Both the position numbers and the translations under genes were made by a program. Shown in pieces: positions 22,927 to 34,259 of a DNA stretch of 64,000 nucleotides; within the stretch, counting starts at the first letter, position 1; each line of letters begins with the position of its first letter. This DNA is from Narthecium ossifragum (lineage: Eukaryota > Streptophyta > Magnoliopsida > Dioscoreales > Nartheciaceae): NCBI GenBank assembly GCA_963920575.1, contig OY986970.1, positions 18,982,170-19,046,169 of the forward strand, written 5' to 3'. The notes below the pieces were generated by a model. It was not told where the DNA came from, did no database searches, and worked only from the letters and a program-made list of their open reading frames with translations.

Positions 22927-23448
22927 AAAAACAGAACTTTTCTTCTATTGATTCTTTAGCTACTATACTAGTATGTACTTTTAGAATTTTCCTACCAATT
23001 GCTTTCTTTGGAGCTGTAATCCATCAGTTGTTGTTTCAATGGAAGTAAGTAGTTAGTTTTTTCATGCTTTACTCTACATGCTTTCTTTAATTCTAGGAGC
23101 AGTGTAATCACTCTTAGGAATAGCTCGATTATCTCTTAGGAATAGCTCAATTATCTCTTAGGAGTAGTATTACCATCATTAGGAGTAGTCCATTACTTTT
23201 AGGCGTAACATTAACTTTAGGAGTAGTGCAACTGTTTTTAGGAGTAGCTCCTAATTCACCTGGGGATAATTAAATCATTAAAACCCATAAAAATCTACTT
23301 GCATCTAGACTTAAGTTTTTCCCCAAAAGTCCTTTTAATTAAGGCACGGCTGAATCCACATTCCCTTCTGATATCCTTGCGCTACGGTTGGCACACCTCA
23401 CGTGCCTGCCAACCACATATCCATCTCGAGTACAATTTTTGAGCAACA
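22927..23448 (+). repeat. gypsy-E 5' LTR, truncated
   Basis: Matches the last ~520 bp of the right LTR from AAAACAGAAC onwards and ends TTTTTGAGCAACA. Upstream of 22927 the two copies diverge abruptly, so about 790 bp of the LTR are missing. Both copies contain TTAGGAGTAG-type repeats (23091-23248 and 51826-51984). Confidence 0.85.
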
Positions 23449-23455
23449 TGCATTT

Positions 23456-23470
23456 TGGCGACCACAGTGG
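23456..23470 (+). promoter_or_regulatory. gypsy-E primer-binding site
   Basis: TGGCGACCACAGTGG begins seven bases after the LTR end and starts with the TGG required to pair with a tRNA CCA end. It is not the initiator-Met type; I cannot name the tRNA from memory. Confidence 0.65.
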
Positions 23471-23642
23471 AAGGCCAAAAATGACACTTAACTCCACCTT
23501 CGTCGATCCACAAGATCGATATGATCCAGACAATCAACAACTCGACCAAAATCCATGAGTGTTGTCCTCGAAGACGGGCACGCATGGTGATGACTCTGGG
23601 CAAGCTTGGAGTCAAGAAACCAGAACTGACTTATGAAAGGCC

Positions 23643-25077
23643 ATGGAGGGAATCAGGAGGTTTCTCATTGCGCTCAAAGAGCAATTTGACCGAGTGTTCG
23701 ACACCTTCCAAATAACCCTAGAAGCCAAATATCAAGCGGCTCGATCGGACACTCGAGAGTTGGCGCCCAACAGCATACAAGAGGTCACGGGAGAGATATA
23801 CAAGGCTATAGGAGCACAGAAACAATCCTCAGAGCAAATACGTCAAACCATCTCTGAGATGAGAGTCTTCATGAAAGAAAGGATCCAACTCAAAGCCAAC
23901 AGGGTGATTCGGGAAGTCACCCATGTTTTGGCTGAAACCACTACCCCCCCTAGCCAAACATGTAGCCAATGAAGTAGTAGTCGGGATAGAACCCATCCTT
24001 GATAGGCATGTTGAGCTCAATTGGAAGCTCCATGGTAAAGCACTCAAATCTGGCTCTGCAACCATACCCCTAAACGATACACGGGCATTCCCTCGAGGGC
24101 TCAACATCCCAAGTTCGAGTAACCAACCGCCTTCTCTAGGATATCCAAACCCAACCTCGAACGTCTTCCCTCAAGGATACGTGGATCCAGGTGGATCGAA
24201 TGTGCCCGTAGCAAATGGCGGAGGCTCAAGACTCTGGACGCTCGTGCCTTATAGCGTCGTGACTCGGGGTTATGAGGAAAGCTCGGATCCTCCGACTGGT
24301 TACCCCTCCAAGGCAAACCGGTATGATGGGAGTCCCAAGCGGGCAGCAGGGCCAACTAGGTCACCTCGGAGGGCCACAACCCCAGATGGGTTACCCTGGG
24401 GGGAAATACCCAGGTAGGATACATGAGAAATTACCCCCATGAATTCACCTATCCCACAGGACAAGGGGGGAAACCGGGAGTGCCGCCCGATTCTTTCGCA
24501 CACACTGGAGGGCAAAAACCTCCACCTAGAACTCAAAAGGGACCGTATTGCGCTAGAGGTCAACCCGAACACCCCCAACATCATAACTGGGGTAACGAGG
24601 AGTGGAGGGCCCCGCCTCCGAGACCACAACGTCCTAACTTTGATAGGCTCGGACTCGAGCCCCCTAGACTTGAGGCAGATTACATTGCTCAAGTCATTGA
24701 ACAAAAGTACGAGCCTTGGATCCCTAGAATAGATTGACCTACACTCCGGAAGCCATACCCGGATTACATCGATAGGGAACATCCCTATCCACACAACTTT
24801 AGGATGCCAGAGTTCACATTCTTCTCAGGAGACAATGATATGTCGGCCCTGAAACATTTGGCTAGGTTTACTTGCCAATGTCGCGAGTATGGGGATAACG
24901 ACTTCCTCAAACTCTGGATCTTTCATACATTCCTCACCGGGTTGGCTTTCACCTGGTATATTAATCTTCCCCAGAGTTCCATCTTCACCCGGGACAATCT
25001 ACAAAGTCCCAAGCTTACGTCTCTAAGACCGACCCCGGGTATCACATCCAGACCCAGAAAACCCATCCGGGCCAAGG
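23643..25077 (+). pseudogene. gypsy-E gag, first part
   Basis: Broken frames encode a Gln/Lys-rich helical N-terminus (MEGIRRFLIALKEQFDRVFD, near 23643), a long Pro/Gly/Arg-rich stretch with several frameshifts (about 24050-24730), then a gag core (PEFTFFSGDNDMSALKHLAR, near 24807; LKLWIFHTFLTGLAFTWY, near 24910). The gag is cut at 25077 by a Del-type LTR and resumes at 27041 with ISMINLTRI. Expected role: particle assembly in the cytoplasm. Confidence 0.75.
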
Positions 25078-27040
25078 TGTGAGGGCTCAGTCATGGTCTT
25101 CCAGCCGAGCTAGTCACATACTGGGTCACCCTCAGTAAGACAGGAAACCAACACTGCCATCTTACGAGCAGGAAATCGGCACTGCTAGGCGGGAACCGAC
25201 AACGTTGAGTAGGCACACCCTCTACTCAAGAGACAAGAGAACCGGACACCGACTACACCTCAGAACCCGGCTCGAGGCCGATACGACCTCTAAAACCTCG
25301 ATCAATTGGTGTTTAAGTTATTTAGGCCTATCATCGAATTCGACTAAACATAACCATCCAATCTTGGACCACGCTACCCACCACGGTCCTAGAGCTAAAT
25401 CCGAGCTACCCGAAAGCCTCGGATCGGCGATCAATCCATCGCCCACGCCCTATCCTCTATGCATTTAATGTAATCAGATGCATGCAATGCTCATGCACAA
25501 ACAGAAGTGTAAGCATGCAACAGGATGTCAGATAAAACACAAGTTCGGGCGTAACCTGCAGCTCGCCAAGGGTATACATAGCCTCGGTCTAGAATAAATC
25601 GGAATAAAATAGGCACCCAGGCCTACAACGGGATACAACCCCAGCTAAACTATCAAACAGCTATGACAGGAATTTAATAATATTTTATTCAAAGCTGAGG
25701 GCGTACTTAAGGCCCATTTATTCTACACATCTCAAGGGAGGCGCAACACCCTTGGTTCAACCACAAACCATGCACGGGCTTAAAATAATATATATCCAAG
25801 ATATGATTAAAATAATCGATTTACAGAAATCAAACCAATTATATCACGAAACTCGAAAAATCATATCTTTCAATCTAGTCGTCCGATTGACATAAAACTT
25901 GATATGGCCACTCAATAGCATATCCCAAATCACATATCCGAAAACTGGATCAATCGGATAAACAAAAATAGATCAAAACCTACAATTTCAGTAAAACTTC
26001 AGATTTGATAAAGTAATTAAAATCCTAATGAAAATAACTTGGATGAAAACCAAACTTTGCAGATCTCTTTCAAAGATCATCAAGATCATCCCCCTCCAAA
26101 AAATCAGCTCAATTAAATATAGAGAAAACACTTAAATCCTCAATTTAAACCAACTACCATGTTTTAGCACAGACAGCTAACTCAGAGATTTACAACTTTC
26201 ATGTAGAACACAAACTGAGATCATGTATACACTGCTCGGAAAACACGTTAGAACACCATTATTCTGATTAGGACATAAAAGCCAAAAATACCTAAATGAA
26301 AACATGCTTAAATTCATATCAAATCAAATCCAATTCCTGCCAAACTTTAATCAGATGTAAAGCAAGCTATAACACACCACCTAGCACACTTTAATTGAAG
26401 AACAATCAATTAAAACAACTAAGAACACCAAAACTATCCTTAACATAGAATCTTACCTTACTACGTTTAATCCACGTTTAATTCTCGATTAAACCATCCA
26501 AGGGAGGTAGGTATGGATCTACTCTTCCCCTTGCTGGCGACGTCCCCAAGCCTTTGGATCGAGCTCTCCTCGTGGATCAAAGGAACGGTGAAGAGAAGAG
26601 AAGAGAAGAAAAAGGGATAATAGAGGCGGTTCGCGGGCTACTTATAGGCCCGAATCCAATCGGTCGCTCCCTGAGCGATCGATCTGACTAGGTCGGTTCG
26701 CGTCCTTATCCGGACATGTCGTAGGTGGTGCCGACCTCGAATCCGACCGATCGCTCCCTGGAGCGATCGATCGGTTTGGGCTGACAGCTGTCCTAAAGAC
26801 AGCTTCCGTGCGCCTGAACTCAGATCTTTCGATCCCAAGTTCACCTGAGGTTCTAATAAGCACAAATAACAAACAAGGGGGTCGTGTGTGTACAACGCGG
26901 GTGTGAAACCAACCGCCAAGGTGCAATTTACCAAATTGCCCTTGGCGTCTTCGCGGTCAACCTGATCGCAGAACAAGGCAAAATGAGCAAGACCCTCGAC
27001 CTAACATGGTCTGACCGGGTTGGAGGAATGGGTCCTCACA
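25078..27040 (-). mobile_element. truncated Del-type solo LTR
   Basis: On the minus strand the LTR starts TGTGAGGACC at 27040, continues GGGCAATTTGGTAAATTGCA and CACACCCGCG as in the gypsy-D LTR, and has a TATA-like CCTATAAGTAG (about 26640-26650). Its far end lacks the last ~500 bp of a Del LTR: the sequence at 25083 aligns with the interior of the solo LTR at 52991-54915 (around 53500). The TGTGAG at 25078 is therefore probably chance. The flanks CAAGG and CCGGG do not match. Two GC-rich inverted repeats with GATCGATC lie at 26660-26690 and 26745-26775. Confidence 0.8.
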
Positions 27041-28660
27041 CCGGGATCTCTATGATAAATCTCACTCGGATTTGATAAAAATCTGGGGAAACAACCAAGT
27101 AGTTTATGTCACGCTTCCGTCGAGCCAATATTAGATGCAAGACTCCCCTCCCCGAGTCCGAGTTCGTTAAACTAGCCAATTGAAGGGATGGTGTTTAATG
27201 ACCTCTTCGAGCATTCCGATAGGGCCTCGAGGTACGAGCAAATGCTCCGAGAAGAGTTAACTCGAAGGAGATCCTAGCATGGTATATACCATTAGGAGCT
27301 CGACAACCCGGAGGTCGACGAAGCCGAGTTCATAAAAGGCAACCCATTGACATGTGCCCACACTGTTCGATGCTCCTCCACATCGAATTAGTCAACCAAG
27401 GGTTAGTCCAACACAACCATATTAATGAAGAACTCAGCGACGACCCTCGTCTTCAAGAGGGTGTCCGAGATCAAATCGGTGGAGATTCCGACCCCTGCAA
27501 AGCCCGTTCCTTTCCCAGAGGCTTATCCAGTCAGGAGGAGGCCTACTTCTCATCACCCTCAGCCAGCCGGGGCCGCAGTCCCGCCAACTAGTGACGCTAA
27601 GGAGGACTTCCGACAGTTGCCAGTGAGGGTATCCCGGAGCCAGCGCGTCGGAAAAAATTCATCCTCGACCCAACTCCATACGCATCGGCGAAGTCAACTG
27701 CCGGATGGCCGATTGCAACATTACCTTCACCCTGCCAGCTGTCTTCTCCATCAAGCGAGTCCAGGTCGATCACCTAGAAGGGGACGTCGAGGACACGGAA
27801 TCCCCGGGATAGATCATGGTCTCTGACAAAATCCCGGAGCAAAAGCTCACCAATGTCGACCTCGGGGTTGACGGCATCGCTTCTCCCAAAACCGGTACGC
27901 AATCTACTCCAAATCCCTTTGACTTCTTGCTTACAAAACCCAAAGAAACAGATAGGGAGCACTTGAAAGCTCTTTATGTCAGAGGAAGACTCGATGGAGT
28001 CATTGTGCCTCGAGTCTTAATCGACAATGGCTCAGTCATTAGCTTACTCCCTGAGGCTATGCTGATGCCTATGGGTAAGACACCCTTCGACCTGTTTCCC
28101 ACAGAAACAGTGATTCATAGCTTTACAGGCCGATCGATAATGGCCATCGGGGTTCTCCCCATGAAGGTCATGGTCGGGGGCGCCATGTCCACTACTACTT
28201 TCTTCATAGTCGACACTAAGGCAAGCTACAACGCTCTGCTCGGACGTGACTGGCTCCATGCCAACGTAGATCGACAACTGAAATTGTGCATTATCAACTA
28301 TAGATTATATGGAATAAAAATCATCTTGAAATTGTGCATGCAGATTGACAACCACTCATGGTCCATTCCAACTACATTGAGGCCGTAGAGAACCCCAAAT
28401 GTGGAGATGTATCGAGGATGCTTCACCCGCAAGGAAGAAGACCTCGACACAAAGGACATGAGTTCGGCATGGGAGCATCTCGACCAAGGTGCCGTCTCCG
28501 AAGACCTTAGAGGTCAACAAGCCAAGGTATGCGGAGATGAACCGTTGACACCCCATGAATAGTCCCTTTTTGCCAAGGGACGGGCTCGAGGATATCCAAG
28601 CCTCGCCCATGAAGGGCAAACCCCTATCAGGAATGCATGTGGTTGAGATGTCAACCGAGC
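27041..28660 (+). pseudogene. gypsy-E gag end and aspartic protease
   Basis: Resumes gag with ISMINLTRI at 27041 and decays through several frames to about 27800. The open stretch 27816-28388 is a retropepsin-like domain: LYVRGRLDGVIVPRVLIDNG (near 27970), SVISLLPEAML, then YNALLGRDWLHAN (near 28225). The catalytic motif is DNG rather than the common DSG/DTG, in a VLIDNGS context that I associate with Tat proteases. A degenerate pol spacer follows to 28660, where copia-F is inserted. Expected role: polyprotein processing. Confidence 0.82.
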
Positions 28661-28856
28661 TGATAACATATGTGCCGATATGCCAAGGTCTTAATATAGC
28701 AATTTAAATATTCAAATATTGTACAGCTATAGTTTAGGATCTGATTATATTGTATTGTAATTACTTTCCATACTTGTAGCATCAGTTACATTCTTGGATG
28801 TAAATAAATCCCCACATCCTCCAGCCATGAGTGCTGAGGAAAACGTTTATTTTACA
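28661..28856 (+). repeat. copia-F 5' LTR
   Basis: 196 bp, nearly identical to 34064-34259. TGGTATCAAGAGC follows directly at 28857-28869 as PBS, a common one-base variant of the tRNA-Met site. Confidence 0.94.
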
Positions 28857-31804
28857 TGGTATCAAGAGCCTAAGCGACTCAACGTCATTTTTTTTTTCTT
28901 CTCTTGATCCAAGGGCCAACTCTTCCAACCCACTTCTGCTGAATACTATGGTGCATATGCTCACCATTAAACTCAACTCCTCCAATTATCTCCTCAGGAA
29001 GAGTCAATTTCTACCTCTATTGTCTAGTCAAGGCCTCCTCAAGTATATTGATGGCTCTGTTTTTGCGCCATCTGAGAAGGTTCGTTCGACTATTGGAGCA
29101 GAGGTGAACAATCCTGCGTACTTGCCGTGGTATATTGCAGATCAAATGTTGCTAAGTTTGATCTACTCCGCGTTGATAGAGGAGGCCATGGGCGAAGTCT
29201 TGGGATACACCACTTCCCGTGAGGCTTGGTTAGCGTTATAGGCTGCCTTTGCTAACAAGTCTAAGGTACGGGAGATTCAAATCAAGGATGATGTGTAGGC
29301 CTTACGCAAGGGAACCCGAACAGTTGCGGATTATGCTCGCCTTTTCAAGACTGGTTGTGATCAATTCTCTTCAATTGCTCGTCCCTTGGATCCTACCGAC
29401 AAGATTCATTGGTTCCTATGAGGCCTTGGGACTGATTTCTCCACATTCTCTACCTTGGTGATGTCTGAAACATCTCTTCCCACTTTTGCTGATGTTGTTT
29501 CCAGAGCTCAGAGTCAAGACATTTGGTTTCGCTCGTTGGAAGGTCACTCAGGTCCTCATCCTGCAGCTTTCACTGCTCAACGTGGTTCCTATTCTCATGG
29601 TCTAATCCTAGCTATCGAGGAAAGCAATAGAGAGGCATTCCTGGCAATAATAGTGCTTCTCCTCGATTCGGTGGTGCTCCACAATCACATACTAAGTCTG
29701 CTATTGTTTGTCAGATTTGCGAAACACCAGGCCATGGAGCTCGCAAGTGTTGGAACATGTATAAGAAGAAGCATCACCAAGCTAATCTTGCCGAGGCTTT
29801 TACTACTGTCTCCTCAGGTTTCTCATGATACAACTGAGTGGTATACTGATTCCGGAGCCACCTCACATATGACAAATGATGTTGCTGCACTTGACCAATC
29901 GTCCCCGTATACTGGTACTGATCGAGTGGTGGTTGGTAGTGGACATTCTGTCTCGATTGCTCATACTGGTTCCATCACTTCACTTTTACCATCCCAATCT
30001 TTCTCCCTTTACAATGTCTTAGTTGTCCCTAATCTCACTAAAAATTTGCTATCAATCAGTAAATTAACTAGGGATAACCACTGCTCTGTAATGTTTACAT
30101 CTTCTAGCTTTACCATACAGGATCTGTCGACGAGAGTGGTGTTGGGCACCGATCAATGTGACAATGGCTTATATGTTCTGGATTGACGCCATTCTGCCTT
30201 GATTGCCAACATTGCTAATAATGGCCTGCATGCTACGTCTCATATTTGGCATGCACGTCTTGGTCATCCCTCATTTCGTCTGGTTTCTTCTTTAAACAAA
30301 CATGGTTGTATTGTCCTTTCGGACACTCTCACTGATCATGATTCTAAACTTTGTGTTGGTTGCCGCTTAGGCAAGAGTCATCGTTTACCTTTTGCTGCAA
30401 ATGATAATAATAATTGAAGCTCGTCTCCTTTGGAATTGATTCATTGTGATTTATGGGGACCCTCCCCAGTTATTTCTTCCTTGGGCTATCGATATTATGT
30501 CATTTTTATTGATGACTTTAGTCGTTTTACGTGGTTTTATCCATTAAAGTTGAAATCTGATTTCTATGAAGTGTTTTTGCAATTCCAAAAGCTCATAGAA
30601 AATCAGTTTTCTTCCAAAATCAAAAGCTTCCAATGTGATGGGGGAACTGAATTTACTAGTGGACGCTTTCAACGTCACTTGTCCTCATGTGGAATTTTGC
30701 AGCGTCTCTCTTGTCCATATAACCCAAATCAAAATGGTACTGCTGAACGAAAGCATCGACATGTCACCGAGACAGGCCTTACCTTACTCTTTCACTCTCA
30801 TGCTCCTTTATTCCTTTGGGTTGATGTTTTTTTGACAGCTAGCTATCTCATCAATCGGCTCCCAACACCTACTCTTGAAGGCCAAAGTCCTTATGAGCTG
30901 CTCTATGGTAAGTTACCATCTTTCTCTCAGTTACGTACGTTTAGATGTCTATGTTTTCCATACCTACGTGATTATTCCTCTCATAAGCTTAATCCTCATT
31001 CCTCTTCATGTGTTTTCATTGGTTATAGCTCTCTTCACAAAGGATTTCGGTGTTTAGAGCGTACCTCACAGAGGATTTTTATCACACGACATGTACTCTT
31101 TTATGAGACTATTTTTTCTTTTGCAGAAAATATTTCTGATTTGTCCAACTATGATGCTGAATTAGTTTCTTTCTCTGATCCATCCCTCTCAGCTCCTTCG
31201 CTAACCAATGGTACAGGTTTCGTCAAGGACACCTCCAAGCCATTGTTTAAGCCCGTGTCACCTTGTACAGATTCCACTTGTTCTGACACTGTTCTCTTTC
31301 CATTGGATGCGTCTACTGCTGCTTCATCTATTGGGCAATCTGGATCTGTTATCGAACCCACCCCTTCCTCATCAAATCCATCTCCTTCGACTACTACCAA
31401 CACTCATCCAATGCTTACCAGGGCAAAGGATGGGATTAAGAAGTCTCGTGTGTATCATGTTATGATAGAGTTACCTTCTACTCAGTTATTTCAAGCTCTT
31501 ATGACTATTAAAGAGCCGAGGGGGTTCTTGACAGCTGCAAAGCATCCAGAATGGTTAGCAGCTATGGATGATGAGATTCGGTCTTTGAATCAAAACCATA
31601 CATGGACTCTTGTTCCTCGTCCAACCAAGCATAATGTTGTGGGTTGTCGATGGGTGTTCAAAACAAAGCTCAAATCTGATGGCTCTGTTAACCGTTATAA
31701 GGCGCGTCTTGTGGCAAAAGGATATACTCAAGAAGAAGGTCTTGATTTTTCAGAGACTTTTAGTCCTGCTATTCATCCTGCCACTATTCGAATTATTCTT
31801 TCTA

Positions 31805-32804
31805 GGGTAAAAGTCATTTTGGTCCCCTCAAATTTAAGGGTTTTTCATTTTAAACCCTATGTTTCAAAACGTAACAAAACAGATCCTGTAGTTACAATAA
31901 TTTCACTTTAAACCCATATTTAGTAACGGCCGTTTGTTGAAACACAGGGTTCAAAATGAAAGGTAAATTATCATTTTGGTCCCCACTAGTTTCAGGGTTC
32001 TTCATTTTAAACCCTATGGTTACAATAATTTCATTTTAAACCCAAATTTAGTAACAACCGTTATGGACTTAACGCCAAACGGTCGTCTCGTCGTCAATCT
32101 CTCCGCCAGCTCGTTTGCCGCCCCATTACAATCATAGTTGTCAAAGCAAGCATCCCATGCATGGACCAGCTGGAAGCGGAGCAGCGTCTTGGTTTGTGAA
32201 GGAGAGAGCTGGGAAGAGCTTGCATGGGTGGCAGCAACAATCTGTAGGAGTAGAAGGCCACCAATGTGAAGGGAGAGATTAGAGTAATGGCCTCCTAGGT
32301 CGCCTAAAAATCCCATCTTGGGTCGCCTAAGATCTCAGCATGTCGTGAAAGATCAGGAGGTGGGGTGCCCGGGCGGTCTGGCGGCGGAAAGCCGCATGCG
32401 GCTAGAGGGAGATAAGTGAGGGAAGAGAGAGAACAGAATAAACCAGTCGACATTGGGTCAAAGGCAGTTTGACGTTAAGTCTATAGCGGTCGTTACTAAA
32501 TTTGGGTTTAATGTAAAATTATTGTAACCACAAGGTCTGTTTTGTTACGTTTTAAAAGACAGGGTTTAAATTGAAACTATTGTAACCATAGGGTTTAAAA
32601 TGAAAAACCCTGAAACTAGAGGGGGACTAAAATTATATTTTCCCAAAATGAATTACTCACGGCCGTTAAGTCAAGAAACGGTCGTCAGTAATTTGGGTTT
32701 TAAGTGAAATTATTGTAATTACAGGGTCTGTTTTGTTACATTTTGAAACACATGGTTTAAAATGAAAAACCCAAAAACTAAAGGGGACCAAAATGATTTT
32801 TACC
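31805..32804. mobile_element. outer Mutator-like MITE, containing a second copy
   Basis: The insertion in copia-F RT has terminal inverted repeats of roughly 130-150 bp, starting GGGTAAAAGTCATTTTGGTC and ending ACCAAAATGATTTTTACC. It is flanked by a 10-bp direct repeat ATTCTTTCTA (31795-31804 and 32805-32814). Long inverted repeats with a 9-10 bp duplication are typical of Mutator-like elements. Without the inner element only about 310 bp remain, essentially two arms with no coding capacity. Confidence 0.9.
31962..32644. mobile_element. inner Mutator-like element nested in the outer one
   Basis: A 683-bp relative of the outer element starts GGTAAATTATCATTTTGGTC and ends ATTATATTTTCCC, flanked by AAAATGAAA (31953-31961) and AAAATGAAT (32645-32653), a 9-bp duplication with one change. 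Its inverted repeats resemble the outer arms, but its core (32090-32460) is unique, with no convincing ORF. Confidence 0.85.
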
Positions 32805-34063
32805 ATTCTTTCTATTGCAGTCACTTCGGGTTGGCCTCTTCGCCAACTAGATGTCAAAAATGCATTCTTACATGGTGATCTCAATGAAGAGGTGTTTATG
32901 GAACAACCTCCCGGCTATGTCGACCCCAACAGACCAGATTTTGTGTGTCATCTTAAGAAGGAATTATATGGCCTAAAACAAGCACATCGAGCATGGTTTT
33001 ATCGGTTTACTTCATACATGTTACAGCTGGGTTTTCGATCTAGTCCATCAGATCCCTCACTTTTTGTTCACAGTTCAAAAGCTGGTACTATTTATCTTCT
33101 CCTGTACGTCGATGATATGATCTTAACAGGATGTAATATATCTCTGCTTCACTATCTTATATCTCAACTTGGGAGTGAATTCTCAATGAAGGACTTGGGT
33201 GAGTTGCGCTACTTCTTAGGAATTGAAGTCCATCGCACTAGTCAAGGCCTTTTTCTTAGTCAAGCAAAGTATGCAAATGACATCCTTGAACGTGCTACTA
33301 TGTCCGAGTGTGCTCCAATTGCCACTCCTTCTATTGATGGAGAACATTTAGTAGCCAATGGCAGTTCCTTTGAAAATCCAACCAAATATCGATCCCTTGC
33401 AGGTGCTTTACAATACTTGACCATTACGCCACCCGATTTGTCTCATAGTGTCAACATGATCTGCCAATTCATGAAGGCCCCTACTCATGATCACTTTCGG
33501 GCCCTCAAACGTATCCTTCGCTATGTCAAGGGTACTTTTGATTATGGTCTACATCCGAATTCATCTTCTCATCATCTTTTGGGCTATTCAGATGCTGATT
33601 GGGCGGGATGTCTAGACACTCGTTGCTCCGCATCTGGTTATGCTATTTATCTAGGATCTAATCTGGTCTCCTGGAGTGCAAAGAAGCAAACAAGTGTGGC
33701 TCGCTCTAGTACTGAAGCTGAATTTCGAGCCTTAGCACTTGCAGCTACAGAGATGACTTGGATGGCCCAACTTCTACGAGATCTTTGTATTCCCTCGCGG
33801 CAGACTCCTCGCATTCTATGTGATAATAAGAGTGCCATATTTATGGCTTCTAATCCTGTCACTAAGTCTCGATCCAAACACATCGACATTGACATTCATT
33901 ACATTCGAGAATTAGTAGCTAACGGAGTCCTGACACTTCAATTTGTGCCCTCTGAACTGTAAATTGCATATATGTTCACCAAAGGTGTAGCCAAGAATAA
34001 CTTCACTCTTTTTCGAAACAAGCTTACCGTTTCACCAGCCTCCACGATTAGCTTGAGGGGGGA

Positions 34064-34259
34064 TGATAGCATATGTGCCGATATGCCAAGATCTTAAGAT
34101 AGCAATTTAAATATTCAAATATTGTACAGCTATAGTTTAGGATCTGATTATATTGTATTGTAATTACTTTCCATACTTGTAGCGTCAGTTACATTCTTGG
34201 ATGTAAATAAATCCCCACATCCTCCAGCCATGAGTGCTGAGGAAAACATTTACTTTACA
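34064..34259 (+). repeat. copia-F 3' LTR
   Basis: 196-bp right LTR following a GAGGGGGGA polypurine tract (about 34054-34063), with a handful of differences from the left copy. Confidence 0.94.

Larger units (their letters stand above)
28948..34097 (+). pseudogene. copia-F gag-pol polyprotein, stops and Mutator-like insertion
   Basis: Almost all in one frame from ATG 28948 (MVHMLTIKLNSSNYLL). Order: gag; a CCHC knuckle in another frame (CQICETPGHGARKC, about 29710), implying two compensating frameshifts between 29600 and 29820; protease TDSGATSHMT (about 29850); GAG-pre-integrase HARLGHPSFR (about 30250); integrase (IHCDLWGPSP about 30440, QCDGGTEFT about 30630, PNQNGTAERKHR about 30725); RT (KNAFLHGDL about 32855, YVDDM about 33105); RNase H (SDADWAG about 33590, STEAEFRA about 33710). 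Stops occur near 29239, 29296, 29419, 30184, 30415 and 33960. The insertion at 31805 adds 1010 nt including its duplication, exactly accounting for the frame change. Pol is otherwise open, so this copy is relatively young. Confidence 0.93.
28661..34259 (+). mobile_element. copia-F, complete Ale/Retrofit-like copia element
   Basis: Two 196-bp LTRs (28661-28856, 34064-34259) start TGATARCATATGTGCCGAT and end TTTACA. A PBS follows the left LTR directly, and an AGGGGGG-containing tract precedes the right one. Flanks CGAGC and CGAGG are a 5-bp duplication with one change. Such short LTRs suit the Ale/Retrofit lineage. The RT gene holds a nested pair of Mutator-like elements. It lies in the spacer between gypsy-E's protease and RT. 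Confidence 0.94.

Noticed and set aside
25078..25083. TGTGAG at 25078 as the true end of a Del LTR
   Set aside because: The adjoining sequence aligns to the middle of other Del LTRs and the flanking 5-mers do not match; the left side is a truncation.
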